A stretch of 64,000 nucleotides of DNA, taken from Hymenopus coronatus (lineage: Eukaryota; Arthropoda; Insecta; Mantodea; Hymenopodidae). A program made the position numbers and the translations under genes. Shown here in pieces: positions 11,216-21,654 of this stretch; within the stretch, counting starts at the first letter, position 1, and each line of letters starts with the position of its first letter. The stretch spans positions 113,466,620 through 113,530,619 of the forward strand of contig CM060900.1 of assembly GCA_030762935.1 (NCBI GenBank). Direction: 5' to 3'. The notes below the pieces were generated by a model, which ran no database searches, had not been told where the DNA came from, and saw nothing but the letters and a program-made list of their open reading frames with translations.

Positions 11216-11940
11216 GAAAAAAACAAACAAAATGAAAAAAAAAAAAAATTGGGCACACGTTTACGTCATGGAACTCAAATGTATTATTACTGCATTACTC
11301 GAACTCTTCTTCTCCCAGAATCACTTCGGCTATTCTCGGAACTGCTCTAGGCACAGTCGTGAGATAACGGTTTTGTCTTCCATAATCAGACGCGTGCGCT
11401 TGGATTGGAATTCGTGGGTTGGGTTTATAGTAAGAAATCTAATACTCCTATGCACACTGACAAAGCCAACTTGCTTATAGAACGAAAAAAAAACGCCTTT
11501 AATCAGAATAAAACACAGCTATTTGTGAACGTTTAACAACGGTTTGAAATATATAACTAACACTTGCGTGTATATAAAGCGGCCCACTCCCCTAGATTTC
11601 AACTGTTTTACTCTCCTTAAGGTTTCTGCTTTAGGTACCCAACTTTTAAATTCCTACCAGTCGGACACCGTTTCTCTCAGCTTTTCTATGCGACTGAAAA
11701 TAAACTCTGCGGCATAAATCACAACCAATGAACGATTTCATCGTGACATGTAGGGGTGTCACCTATCTCTCTATGAACCAGTTTCGCTAATATTGGTGCA
11801 CGAGTAAAGGCTAAAACGACAATATAATTAATTTAGCCTTTTAGAGGAAGGGGTGTTAAATCAGCTGCATGTTTTTTTTTTTTTTTAATACAGCGTTTAA
11901 CACCCGAATTTGCCACTTGTGGCACCGCAGGCAATGACAC
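11216..11940. other. No recognisable feature
   Basis: Homopolymer A (11232-11250) and T (11872-11886) runs. The short open frame at 11232-11480 starts in the A-run and has no support. Confidence 0.5.
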
Positions 11941-11942
11941 TG

Positions 11943-12370
11943 ATACATGGAGAATGAACATCGGTGGAATGCGATGGCGGGGGAAACCGTTTGGAGAACC
12001 AGGTTGCTCTCCGTGGTGTAATGGTTACCATGCTAACTTCATATACCCAAGTCGCGGGTTCAAACCCGGCGGAGGATGATAGATTTTTTTCGGGCGTAAA
12101 AATCTATAGTATAGCTTCCTTCGGAAGAGAAGTTAAGCTGTTGGCCCCGTGTCGTAGATTTACGGCACGAAAAGTACCTCAAGCCTAATAGAGAGGCCTC
12201 TTAAGCAAAATTAAGCGACCTTTCACGCCCAGTATAAAATGGGATGCTGAGAACCACAGCAGTTCAAGAGCGTCTATAATAAAACTCCATTTCCATTTCC
12301 GGAGAAAGCCCGCCCCTGCTCCGTTTTGTCCAGCACAAATCTCGTATGCGGTCGCTTGGGATCGAACCTA
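11943..12370 (-). mobile_element. SINE family D split by a SINE family A insertion
   Basis: The left part (11943-12003) matches the 3' body of family D on the minus strand. The right part (from about 12298 to 12370) continues with the D body and the remains of the B-box region ('cgcttgggatcgaacc'). A family A SINE lies between, and ggagaa occurs on both sides of the break. Confidence 0.65.
12004..12297 (+). mobile_element. tRNA-derived SINE, family A
   Basis: Full-length copy with A box (gtggtgtaatggttacc) and B box (cgggttcaaacccggcggagg), where the flanking arms can pair. The body has 'gggcgtaaaaatc', 'cttccttcggaag', 'gtcgtagatttacggcacg' and 'gcaaaattaagcgacc'. The end is 'aataaaactccatttcc'. 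Relatives are at 14862-15161, 24765-25054 and 56136-56220. Confidence 0.85.
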
Positions 12371-12771
12371 TAAATGACGGTTAATGTTATTTCTGTTATC
12401 GAAGGGGAATGATTAAAAACCGATATTTTGAAAATACACATTTTAAGTTGTAATGTTACCCTCCTGCAGTCCAGCCATGTTTTCGGGGAGGTAAAGTACT
12501 CTGCTAATCTAACGGCTGGATTATGCTCGGAGAAAAGAGCAGTGATCAAGTTTTATAGAGATTGGGAGAGTATTGGTAAGTGCCAATAAACAGCTTCCTT
12601 TATAGGCCATAATTTATGCACGAGGATGTATCTTCTGCTCCTGTTGAACAAAGGAGCAACGCATCCGAAATGCAAATATGAAAACGAAACTCCGAATTTC
12701 AATTTTTAGATTCTCTTCTTAAAATGCTATCAACGTGCATACTGGTAAATAAAAAATAAAATAAAAAAAAA
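12371..12771. other. No recognisable feature
   Basis: AT-rich, with no repeat or exon recognised. Confidence 0.5.
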
Positions 12772-13513
12772 GACTCATGTGTTCCTTTCAGCAAATAAAC
12801 TATTCTTATAAAATATTATTTTATTTACATCGTGTAATCGAGACTAACATTAACAGAAGTGTTCTTATTACTTGCTTTCTTGCAAGTAGTAGGAACATAA
12901 GCGAATATACTAGACTAAAGCGATTGTCAAATCTTTCAAAATCTCGACTGTGTAAAACAATAGAAATTCGGTTCTCTTTGCTTGGCAAGAAGTTAAACAA
13001 AAGAGATATGATACAAAACAAGAGTTTAAGTAGTTAAAAATTGGGACCAACAAACAAGGAATGTATCGAAAACGATAAACTCTTACCAAGAAGAACGAAA
13101 GAAAAAAAAGGATGACAAATTGTGCGATTTAACGAGATATATATGGTTTGTGTAGTAAGCTTTGTTCCATCCCTTACAGCTTACGAGTTATACAAAACTC
13201 GTCCAGAATGAAGAGGTCTTCAGAGTCTATTCCCAGAAAATACAAGATATGCATTTCGATTTCATGGAAATGTCATTCGTATGGTATTTTAATAAAAATC
13301 GATAGCCATTTTTGAGAAATCAAAATTATCGAAAAACATTCAATGTAAAGAGTAGATGGGGGTTGGGGGATTTTCCTAAGAATCTTCCGTGTCGATTGCT
13401 TGGAAGATAATGAACTTAAATACCAATTTAGTACTGACTTCACATTTAAGTTGTGCTGTCCACGCACACGCACGCGAACACACCAATCTTTTTCAAGCAT
13501 CACATGTATTTCA
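12772..13513 (+). repeat. DR repeat unit, forward, first of a tandem pair
   Basis: Starts at 'catgtgttcctttcag' and runs through all internal blocks: 'gcgattgtcaaatctttc', 'aaattcggttctctttgc', 'ttacgagttatacaaaactc', 'gaagaggtcttcagag', 'gccatttttgagaaa' and 'ttggaagataatgaac'. It ends where the next unit begins. Confidence 0.8.
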
Positions 13514-14287
13514 GTCACAAGACTTTCACTATCTGTTCTGCAAACAATTCTTACAAAAGATTATTCTTTTATCTAGACAATGCTAATCAAGATAAACATT
13601 ACAAAAACTGGTCTTATTACTTAGTTCCTTATAAGTAGGAGCGAAATAAGGGAATACGTTACCCTAAACTGACAGTCAAGTCTTTTACATGCTACCACTA
13701 TGCGATTGTCGTCGAAATTCGGGTCTCTTTCCATGGCACCTTTAAAACAGAAGAGATGAAATGCAGGTCTTCCTGTTTGAGGAAAGTAATATTTTTTAAA
13801 TGAAACCAATAATAGAAAATAACTCGGGAATGGTTAGCTCTATATAAAACTGTATACAACAAATTGTATTTTTTAACTAGATATAGTTGTGTATTAAGTT
13901 TTGCCAATCCCTTTCGGCTCACCAGTTATGAAAGGTCATTCAGAATTAAGAGACTTCGGGGCTATTGTTAAGAAACTTAGGATGTACATTTTATTTGCTA
14001 TGTAGATAACTTTAATATACGGCATTTTAACAACAATGGTAAGGCGTTTCTAGACAGTCGAAAATATCGGAAAATGCTGTGTCTCACCTTGGAAGATACT
14101 GCACTTAAATACCAAGCTGGTATTTCATCGGCTTTTTGTTTTTGAGTTACACCGTTCACAGGCACACATGGACCTTTTTCTAAATTTTTAATGGGTCCAG
14201 GATACCTCAATGTGTATTTTCGGTGCAATTTTGATATAGAATATTTGAGTAGCATACAAAACCTTATCTATCCACTATGTACATATT
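13514..14287 (+). repeat. DR repeat unit, forward, second of a tandem pair
   Basis: Repeats the same block order from 'aagactttcactatctgttctgcaaacaa' (split here as aagactttcac, tatctgttctgc) to 'ccactatgtacatatt'. The unit offset from the previous copy is about 735 bp. The short palindrome is present as aataccaagctggtatt near 14109. Confidence 0.8.
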
Positions 14288-14571
14288 GTAACTAAGAAAT
14301 GTTTCCGGGCTGTTTTGCCGTGGTCTGCTGGTGTTAGAAGTCCCAGACGTTTCGTCCACAACTACAGTGGACATCTTCAGTGGCGCGGTCGAAATTTTCA
14401 TGGAGAAGGTTTCGCTGCGTCTGAGAAGAAAACTTCGACCGCGCCACTGAAGATGTCCACCGTAGTTGTGGACGAAACGTCTGGGACTTCTAACACCAGC
14501 AGACCACGGCAAAACAGCCCGGAAACATTTCTTAGTTACACTGACTCCAGCCGTGAAAGCCTACGTTCTCT
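14288..14571 (-). mobile_element. Foldback (palindromic) element with a unique tail
   Basis: Two arms of about 105 bp (from 14290 and ending 14537) are near-perfect inverted repeats around a loop of about 35 bp. A 34-bp tail containing 'ccgtgaaagcctacg' follows the right arm. It is flanked by tatgtacatatt (14276-14287) and tatgtacgtatt (14572-14583), a 12-bp duplication with one mismatch. The smaller element at 54726-54831 shares the tail sequence and the asymmetric plan, so this is a family. Open frames on both strands follow from the palindrome. Confidence 0.75.
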
Positions 14572-15235
14572 TATGTACGTATTATTTGTAGAATTAACCG
14601 TTTCCAAGATATTTCTTATTATTGGTTTCAGTTTTAAGATTTTCTCAAATGGGAAGTCATCTTTCGTTTCATCCCTAGTTTTATACCTGGCCATGCAAAG
14701 ATAATTTCAATCCTTTCACAAAGTGATGAGCTTTTAAAAGATTCGACTATCGCTTTAGCCTAGCGTATTCCATTATCTCCGTTCTACTTACTAGGAAGCA
14801 AGTACGAGTAATAAGAAAATGTCTGCTAATGTTTATCTCGATTAGCATGAAGTAGATAGAAAAATGGAAATGGCCTGTTATTTATGGACGCTCTTTAACT
14901 GCTTTGGTTCTCAGCATACCATTCTATATTGGACATGAAAGATCGCTTAATTTTGCTCAGAGGCATCTCTTATCAGGCTTGAGGTTCTTTTACGTGCCGT
15001 AAATCTACGACACGGGACCCACAGCTTTACTTCCCTTCCGAAGGAAGCCATGCTAAGGATTTTTACGCCCGAAAAAATCCATCGTCCTCCGCCGGGTTTG
15101 AACCCGCGACCTTGGGTATATGAAGTTAGCATGGTAACCATTACACCACGGAGGGCGACTAAAGTAGATAGAAGAATAGACTTTTGTATGAATGGTTTGT
15201 TTCAGAATTGGTAGAAAAGATCATGTGAATACACA
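14572..15235 (-). repeat. DR repeat unit, reverse, interrupted by a SINE
   Basis: The half unit reads in reverse from 'accgtttccaagatatttc' through 'ggccatgcaaagataatt' and 'gactatcgctttagcctag' to 'tagcatgaagtagata'. It resumes after the SINE at 'gaagaatagacttttgta' and ends near 'catgtgaatacac'. With the two forward units to the left it forms a forward-forward-reverse cluster. A forward scrap of the DR 3' region follows at 15236-15320. Confidence 0.75.
14862..15161 (-). mobile_element. tRNA-derived SINE, family A, inserted in DR
   Basis: Full-length minus-strand copy with the tRNA-like head at its right end (B box as gccgggtttgaacccgcgacc in the plus reading). It is bounded by the 12-bp direct repeat aagtagatagaa at 14850-14861 and 15162-15173. 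The flanking DR sequence rejoins cleanly when the insert is ignored, so the SINE is younger than the DR copy. Confidence 0.9.
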
Positions 15236-15320
15236 CAATATTTTTTCCATATAAAGGCTACTTTAGAGTGGGGATGGGTTTCGCACTCTTGGAAAACGCT
15301 CGACTTAACCCTGAATTGCA

Positions 15321-15588
15321 TGGTGTTGCACATATGCAACCAAGATGATTCATCAAAACTTTTTTTTTTTTATTACATTAACCTTCAACAATATATAGTC
15401 ATAGCTGTGTTATATGTAAAATTATTAATATTTTTCACAATAAAACTACTGTTTTTTTTAACAAAATCTATGCAACTGCAGTCAAACGTAACCCCGTCAG
15501 CATATAAACGTGCCATCACACCGGTTATTTTACTTGGGGCTCTACCCATCCTTTACCACAGGCACATTTGACTGTAGTCGCTGGGATT
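15321..15588. other. No recognisable feature
   Basis: AT-rich with a T-run at 15360-15371. No supported gene. Confidence 0.5.
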
Positions 15589-15655
15589 CGAACTCGCGAC
15601 GTTCGGCTTTGAATGAATGGCCAGTACACTTCGTATTGCACTAACGATCGTGGCA
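15589..15655 (-). mobile_element. tRNA-like SINE head, unassigned family
   Basis: On the minus strand a B-box-like sequence (gagttcgaatcccagcg) and an A-box-like stretch (gatcgttagtgcaatac) sit at tRNA-like spacing. The acceptor stem is not convincing, so it is more likely a SINE head than a functional tRNA gene. Confidence 0.4.
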
Positions 15656-16980
15656 ATTCAAGTCGCTTCAGTTGTATTGCCGGTGGAAGGGATATATGCA
15701 GCAAAATAATTTATGCAATCAAGGGTTAAATGCTAAGATTAAATTGTGATTTAATACTCTTTAGGGATATTTTTTCTTTGTCATTTTCCTAATGTGTGAA
15801 ATGTTCTATCGAAATAGCTCTATTTGAGCAAAATTACGATGTCGTGCTAGTTCACAATTGAGAGCTAAATTTACAATTATTTACACTGCTGATAATAGGC
15901 TACATCACAGTCCTAACACCTGAACACTTATCTCTCAGGATGTGTGTGTCGTCTTTGTCGCTTCAACATAGCAAGTACAAAAGTGCGAGAAAACATGGTT
16001 TTAATTTGGACTCGCCTATTAAAAAGCCTGCACATGTTCCGTTAATTGGTAGTTTAAATGTGTAAAGCGGTAACAGTTGAAATAAAATGCAGGGAGAGAA
16101 GCTAACGTTTCATAATACATTGGTCGCTCTTGTTTATATCAGCAATGGATGCCAAATTACTTCCTAGAAGCTAGATAAAAGCTTCATTAAATGCATCTAA
16201 ATCGTGGATAATAATATGACAGTGGTGAACATTTTCGTACAGTCGTTTGTGCGATATTCACTTGTGTCATAATCAACGAGGTTATCAACTTGGATACATT
16301 TAATGTTAAAACTTTTGTCGTATTGTCTGACGCCAAACGGATCGATCTCGCTTAACCCATTACTTGCCGCAAAGCCAGCTGAGAAAGCGAGGCAGGAGGT
16401 TCCTATCTACTTTTGAAGAGGGTGGGTCAAGGTTGAACACTCCTTTGCAGTTCTGTTTTCTCGGATTACGAGCGTAAATGTGGTATACTCATTGTGTTTA
16501 CTCCAGTACGCTCATGGCTATGGTAGTAATCTCTCTTATGTCCACGTTACAGTTCTGATTTGCCGACTGTTATTAAACGGTTCATGTAAATAGTAAGAAA
16601 CCCGATTTTGATCCTAAAAAATCAGTTTAAAATCCTCATACCTCGACTTGAAACTGGGAAGTTTGGCCATAAAGCCGAAAACAATCTCAATAATATGAAT
16701 TATTATCTCTAAAGAAATATAAGCTTATATTTTTTAAATATAAGAATTCATGTTATCGAGATTTTTGGATAGAAGGAGTTATGGAAACTATGTAGGAGAG
16801 ATAAGAGAAACGCGATGGATAGACAGGATAAACTTGTCTTTTGTCAATATGAAGAAATGTCGTGTGAATTTGTTTGTCAGATGATTCTATAAACGTAAGA
16901 AAGAAATGAATACTAATTAAGGCTTAATACAAAATGTACTATAACAAACTTTTAGACTTGGATTTTGTATGCAATTATTT
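15656..16980. other. No recognisable feature
   Basis: AT-rich with a moderately GC-rich patch near 16330-16560. No exon or repeat family recognised. Confidence 0.5.
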
Positions 16981-17345
16981 TTAAAAATGTATCTTGTAGA
17001 ATATCTTTATTAGAAAAATGAATTTACTCCAACACATTACACTCCGCTTTGTGGGACTTGCACACCCAAGGTCTTGCAAACAAATTCCTTGCGTCAGCAG
17101 CTGTCGAAGAGCAATCATATAATCCACATCCAGGGAGGTTGATCGGTTTAATGCCTGGTGAAGGTCATGAAATGCACTGATGAAAGGGACGATAGGAAAT
17201 TTCGTGGAACAAATTATTCCACCCAGCATTCACCTAGCAAGCGAGAAAAAGCGCGAAACAAGGATCAAGTTGATTTGTACCCGGACCTCCCAAATGCGAA
17301 TTGCACACGTCACCGCAGCGTCACCATTTACACAATAAAATTTAA
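16981..17345 (-). other. Unidentified segment with an 82-codon open frame
   Basis: On the minus strand an open frame (17229 to 16981) begins MLGGIICSTKFPIVP and is more complex than its AT-rich surroundings. AATAAAG lies close to its end. Upstream, near 17280-17300 (minus), is a remnant resembling a SINE head (catttgggaggtccgggta). It may be part of an unrecognised retroposon rather than a gene. No homology is claimed. Confidence 0.25.
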
Positions 17346-18110
17346 ATAACCGCAAAACTAAAAATTTTTAAATTGGCAAAAACATTAGTTATGCTGTGTG
17401 ATTATCGGCATAACTTTCAACAGGATATTTTGTACCCAGTGGATTTTTTAAATTTCAGATATGCATTCCTTAAATAAACTTACTGAAGTAATGAACTGAC
17501 ACATATTTTACGGTATCTTCGTAATAGGATGGAACAAGTTTCATCTCGCCGACGCCTTATTAGGAATTGTCAAGTAATGCGATGCAAAAAAAAAAAAAAA
17601 AAAAAAAAAGCTTTCAGTGCAATACTTTCCGGATAGAAATACTAACTCAACTCTGTTAAACATTAGTACATCGACATTTGTTTGAAAACATTGTTTTTCT
17701 GGAATATCATATTGCAGTTAACAGGAACTTTGCTAATACTACACAGGTCTCGGTTGTAAAAGTTTTATTTCGCCCATTGGTACCCAAAGACTGTCTCCAA
17801 TTTGTATCGGAGATTTTGGAACCAAGATTCATCGACTTCGGGTGCTCCAAAATAAAGTTATATGATTCACATTAAAAACCCCTGGGATGTAAGCAATGTG
17901 CTTACAGTGCTATCTCTACACATATTCTCGTGCTCATCGACTCGAGTTGTGTGTCCGATGCAGAGCACCTCTCCTGAGATAAAAGAAACTGCTGCACTTC
18001 CTCATATCAGTGGTCCCTTGCAGGACTCGCTACTCTCTTCCGATAGCGTCTCCGAACAATGTCCTTAGTGCAACTAAGATCAATATCATATACTATTGGC
18101 TTGGAAAATC
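17346..18110. other. No recognisable feature; poly(A) run at 17585-17611
   Basis: Contains a 27-base A run and moderately complex DNA downstream. Open frames at 17678-17875 and 17862-18068 resemble nothing I recognise. Part of this may be 3' sequence of the LINE remnant that reads leftward at 18115-18365. Confidence 0.4.
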
Positions 18111-18114
18111 TTGT

Positions 18115-18365
18115 ATATTCCGAAAACAAGCAATTCACAACTAATCCATTTCTTTCTGGGACGTCTAATGTTTCTTCCCCCTGGGGTTTATGCTCTAAGT
18201 TCTTTAGGAATACGAACACCCTCCATTCGTATCACGTGCTATGTAAACTTCTATATTGGTTTATTTTCTCTTTTATTCCCATAGTACCCAGTTTCTCTCG
18301 AATTTCCTGGTTCCTTTTGTGACCCTCATTGGTAACGTGCTAATGATCTTAATCGTATCTCTACT
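18115..18365 (-). pseudogene. LINE reverse-transcriptase C-terminal remnant
   Basis: Two minus-strand frames join into the C-terminal tail typical of non-LTR retrotransposon ORF2 proteins. At 18328-18245 the frame reads EGHKRNQEIREKLG and KEKINQYRS. After a frameshift, 18239-18147 reads HVIRMEGVRIPKEL, a stop, then GGRNIRRPRKKW. The order R-N-x-x-I-R-x-x-L, H-V-x-R-M, R-I-P-K and G-R-x-x-x-R-P-R-x-x-W is the usual signature of this tail. The polymerase motifs are absent, so this is a short dead fragment. Confidence 0.7.
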
Positions 18366-19890
18366 GCCTAAATTCTGTTTTGCTTTCTAACAAGTGTAAC
18401 AATGGTTCGCGCTTTGTTTTAATATGTTTTAATGCCAGAGGGTCCTTACGTGGCTGAACCCGTGCTTGCCATTTTATTCCCAGTCTTATACAGCTAAGAA
18501 TTTGTATTTGATAGAATTCTCGACAGCACATACGTGTTCATAGCATTTTCTATGGTGCTAGCGTTTTATATTATAATTCATGACTACATTGTTTTGATTG
18601 ACACTGTTTTACTTTAGGCATTTTAACTGCAATTTAGTCCTAACTTTTTAAAACAATTAAAAAGTATCTACCAATTTCATACAAGCTGTCTCAAGCAAAA
18701 AATGTGGAATTTTAATTAAGGTTGCGGGAATATACACAATTCGGTGTTGGAAGACAGGACTAAAAGTATTCTTTTCTGAAAAGATTGGTGGGTCATCAGC
18801 AAGAGCAATATCGCGTATATCAAAGGACATGTGCTATGTAATTACAATGTAAAGCAAATTTAAAAAGAGAGTAGCTAGCCATACCATAATGGTCCTTAAA
18901 GTACAAGTTACCTAAAAGTCTAAAATATAAAATGTGTCATAAAATGGCGGAATTTATAAGCGATGTACAAACATTTAATTGCAAGCCACAAACATGAACG
19001 GCCAAAATATGGCAAAATGTTCCTTTTAATAACCAGAAGTTTTGTAGAACCGTCCGTGACTGTTCAGTTCCCAGTCTTTCTTATCAGCTTTTAATTGAGA
19101 GATTCCTTGTTTCCCCTTAGAGATACCTTGCCTCCTACACTTTCAATTATCTGACAAGTTTAAGCTGTTGAGGAAAGTGTTAACGAGTTTTCCTTCTTAA
19201 TTTACGTAATGACATTGCTCTTGATAATAATGACCTTTTTAATCAACTATACCAGGACGATTGCAACCCAGATCTTGGATCCTGACGTTGGAAATAAAGC
19301 AATCTGTGGACAGCTGATAAGATTGTAATACTCCTTATAGTAATAAAACTGTGTAATCTAAAATGGCACTGGTAGCTAAACTGACAAAATCTCTCAAGAA
19401 AGACCTTTCTTAGGTCCGAGTTCATAGCACTGAATTGTTTCATCTAATAGGGGTCATGAGAAAAATTCAAGTACCAATAACCTTCACCACAGATTTGTTT
19501 CACTGCTCAGGGACTTGGTATATAAGAAAGAGAGTGGACAATCGACAATTGTTTCTCATTTGTTATTCACCCCTTTCTACTATTAACACATTCCGGGAAT
19601 GGACCACAGGCTCCAAGGTCAGGCTTTATGCGCATTTTCTTTAAAATATTGAAGAAAAAAATGGATATTTGCAATAAGTGCCAATAAACATAACAGTTCA
19701 TAAAGCTCTTTATTTTATGTACGTTTAAGATAATAACATTAAAAACATAATAGGCTCTAACACTAAGTCTCTTGAATGTTCACAGCAAAATGCCATTTTA
19801 CTACACTAAAACATAACTAAGTATTTTACAAATTTATTCTTAAACATAAAAAATTAAGACTTAAAAATGAGATTTTAATAATTCCTTAGT
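18366..19890. other. No recognisable feature
   Basis: AT-rich. A 66-codon minus-strand frame at 19243-19443 has no recognisable similarity. No repeat family seen. Confidence 0.5.
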
Positions 19891-19892
19891 GT

Positions 19893-20165
19893 GACTGCTT
19901 AAGTGATCGAATGCTCAGCGAACAGACTTCTCACCCGGGTTCAATTCCCGGCTGGGGGTTGGCAATTTTGCTTTAATTAGGATTATTCCCTACTTTCCAT
20001 AGTGTTTGGAAGTGTGTGTGAAAATGCGCTAAAGACAACGAAAGCCTATAGTCATCGAATTTATAATTTCGATAACTTAAATCACCATCAAATGTTTCAA
20101 AACCCCCGATATGACCATAGCAGTTCATGGGACTATAGAGCTGATCAAAAGAAAAATGCCTTATT
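19893..20165 (+). mobile_element. tRNA-derived SINE, family C, diverged
   Basis: Remnant A-box half, a shortened B-box region (gggttcaattcccggctggg), then 'caattttgctttaatt', 'attccctac' and the 3' block 'acccccgatatgaccatag'. More eroded than the copy at 43211. Confidence 0.7.
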
Positions 20166-20219
20166 ACTTTTTCCTTTCTCCGTTTACCCTCCTTTTATGT
20201 AGTAAGTTTTATTCCCAGG

Positions 20220-20445
20220 CTCAGCCAGAGCCTGAGGTCAGACGCTTGTTGAGGACCAGAGGCTTTGGATCAGAGAGAAATCAGGATGGGTGATCAGTCC
20301 AATGTAGAAGTGAATGATATGAAATGACAGTGAAATGAATGGCAGGAAAGATGATAATGGAGCAATTGGGGAAAAACGGCGTAGGAACCGGGGGAAATCC
20401 GCCTAGATGCCACTTCGTTCACCAGAAATCCCAATGTACTGACTT
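20220..20445 (-). mobile_element. SINE family D, 3' body, minus strand
   Basis: Plus-strand blocks 'gaaatgacagtgaaatgaa', 'gatgataatggagcaattgg' and 'aaccgggggaaatccgcc', then 'tgccacttcgttcacc', match the reverse complement of the D body. The tRNA-like head is missing. Confidence 0.6.
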
Positions 20446-20817
20446 TGTTGTTTTCAAACATATCATTGAATTTATGCTCTCTGTATGCCAGCTTTCTTAA
20501 CTAAGTGCTTTCCGATACCAAGAACAAGCAAATTAAAGGAATCTTAATTTAAAACTTGATAGGAATTTTTTATGGAATTAAGTATTTTAGTTCTCTTAGT
20601 TTTTCACTTGAAGTTCTTAAATCAAATGTGAATATGAAAATAAAGGGTAAAAAAAATGCCACTTCTGAAAAATTCAAGGATGAAAATACAAATTCCCCCT
20701 TACTTTGAACGTTAATCGCACTCTGGTGTCCTTTCTGTTTTATTGCAATAAATTATATATTTGCTGGGGTGAAGTGGGAATTTTAACCGAAGCATTACAA
20801 AAACATCCATAAAGTGT

Positions 20818-21010
20818 CGGACTGACTAGCTCGTTTAGCCACTGGCCTGATCCCGAAGGCGCAGACTCAAACCCAGCCCAGGCCTATGGACCTAAAAGCA
20901 ACACTCCATCTCGCCATATTCTCTGCTATATAGTAATAGAAATCCTGAGGGACGAAATTCTGGCACACCGATAGCGCTGATATTATCCTGGCAATTGGTA
21001 TAGCAGGAGT
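20818..21010 (+). mobile_element. tRNA-like SINE, family G
   Basis: The head resembles tRNA (tagctcgtttagccactgg, then gactcaaaccc). The body has 'tatggacctaaaagcaacac' and 'ggcacaccgatagcgctgat', followed by 'cctggcaattgg'. The tail recurs at 54060-54190 and, reversed, at 58607-58750. Confidence 0.6.
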
Positions 21011-21067
21011 ATATGAGTATTTAAATCTGTACAACAACACTTTTAATACAAAAAGAATTTTGAGAGT

Positions 21068-21345
21068 AAACATCTGATGTGTTCCATTCAGATGACTGCC
21101 CTACCTGTTCAGCAAACAAGCTATTCTTACAAACCAATATTTTGTCTACTTCATGATAATCCAGATAAATATTAACAGAAATGTTATTACTTGTTTCCTT
21201 ATAAGCAGAAGGAAAAGGGGGTGGGGGATACGCTGGGCTAAAGTGATAGTCAAATATTATAAAAGTCGTTCGCTATGTGAACAATTGATTGAAAATAATA
21301 CCAAGTTTGGTATTTAACGGTCCTTTCGTTTTTGAGTTATGCTGT

Positions 21346-21390
<45 letters not shown>

Positions 21391-21525
21391 GACCTTTTTC
21401 TAAAAAATGTGTTTTTTTTATTCAGGGGGACCCAAAAAGTATGCGATGAAATCTTGGTATCCAGTTTTTGGGTGCATTACAATACCTTCTCTATACAATA
21501 TGTACATGGTACGTGAAGAGAAAGT
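21068..21525 (+). repeat. DR repeat unit, forward, with the middle deleted
   Basis: Starts with 'gatgtgttccattcagatgac' (positions about 21074-21094) and proceeds to 'gttcgctatgtgaac'. It then jumps directly to the palindrome aataccaagtttggtatt and the 3' end, so roughly 350 bp of the standard unit is absent. A CA microsatellite has expanded where other copies have a short cacac run. Confidence 0.75.
21347..21387. repeat. (CA)n microsatellite
   Basis: About 20 CA units inside a DR copy. Confidence 0.9.
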
Positions 21526-21654
21526 AAAAAGGTTCGTGTGGGTTAATAGCGTAATTGAAAAACCAAAAATAGGACAAAGACTAAACTTAATTTCACTATC
21601 TTCCGAATATGAAATACGACAATGTAAGTAAATCCCGCACCCCAATTATCTACC

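Noticed and set aside
14264..14704. Near-identical open frames on both strands (MPWSAGVRSPRRFVHN ...)
   Set aside because: Both derive from the two arms of the palindromic element, not from a gene.
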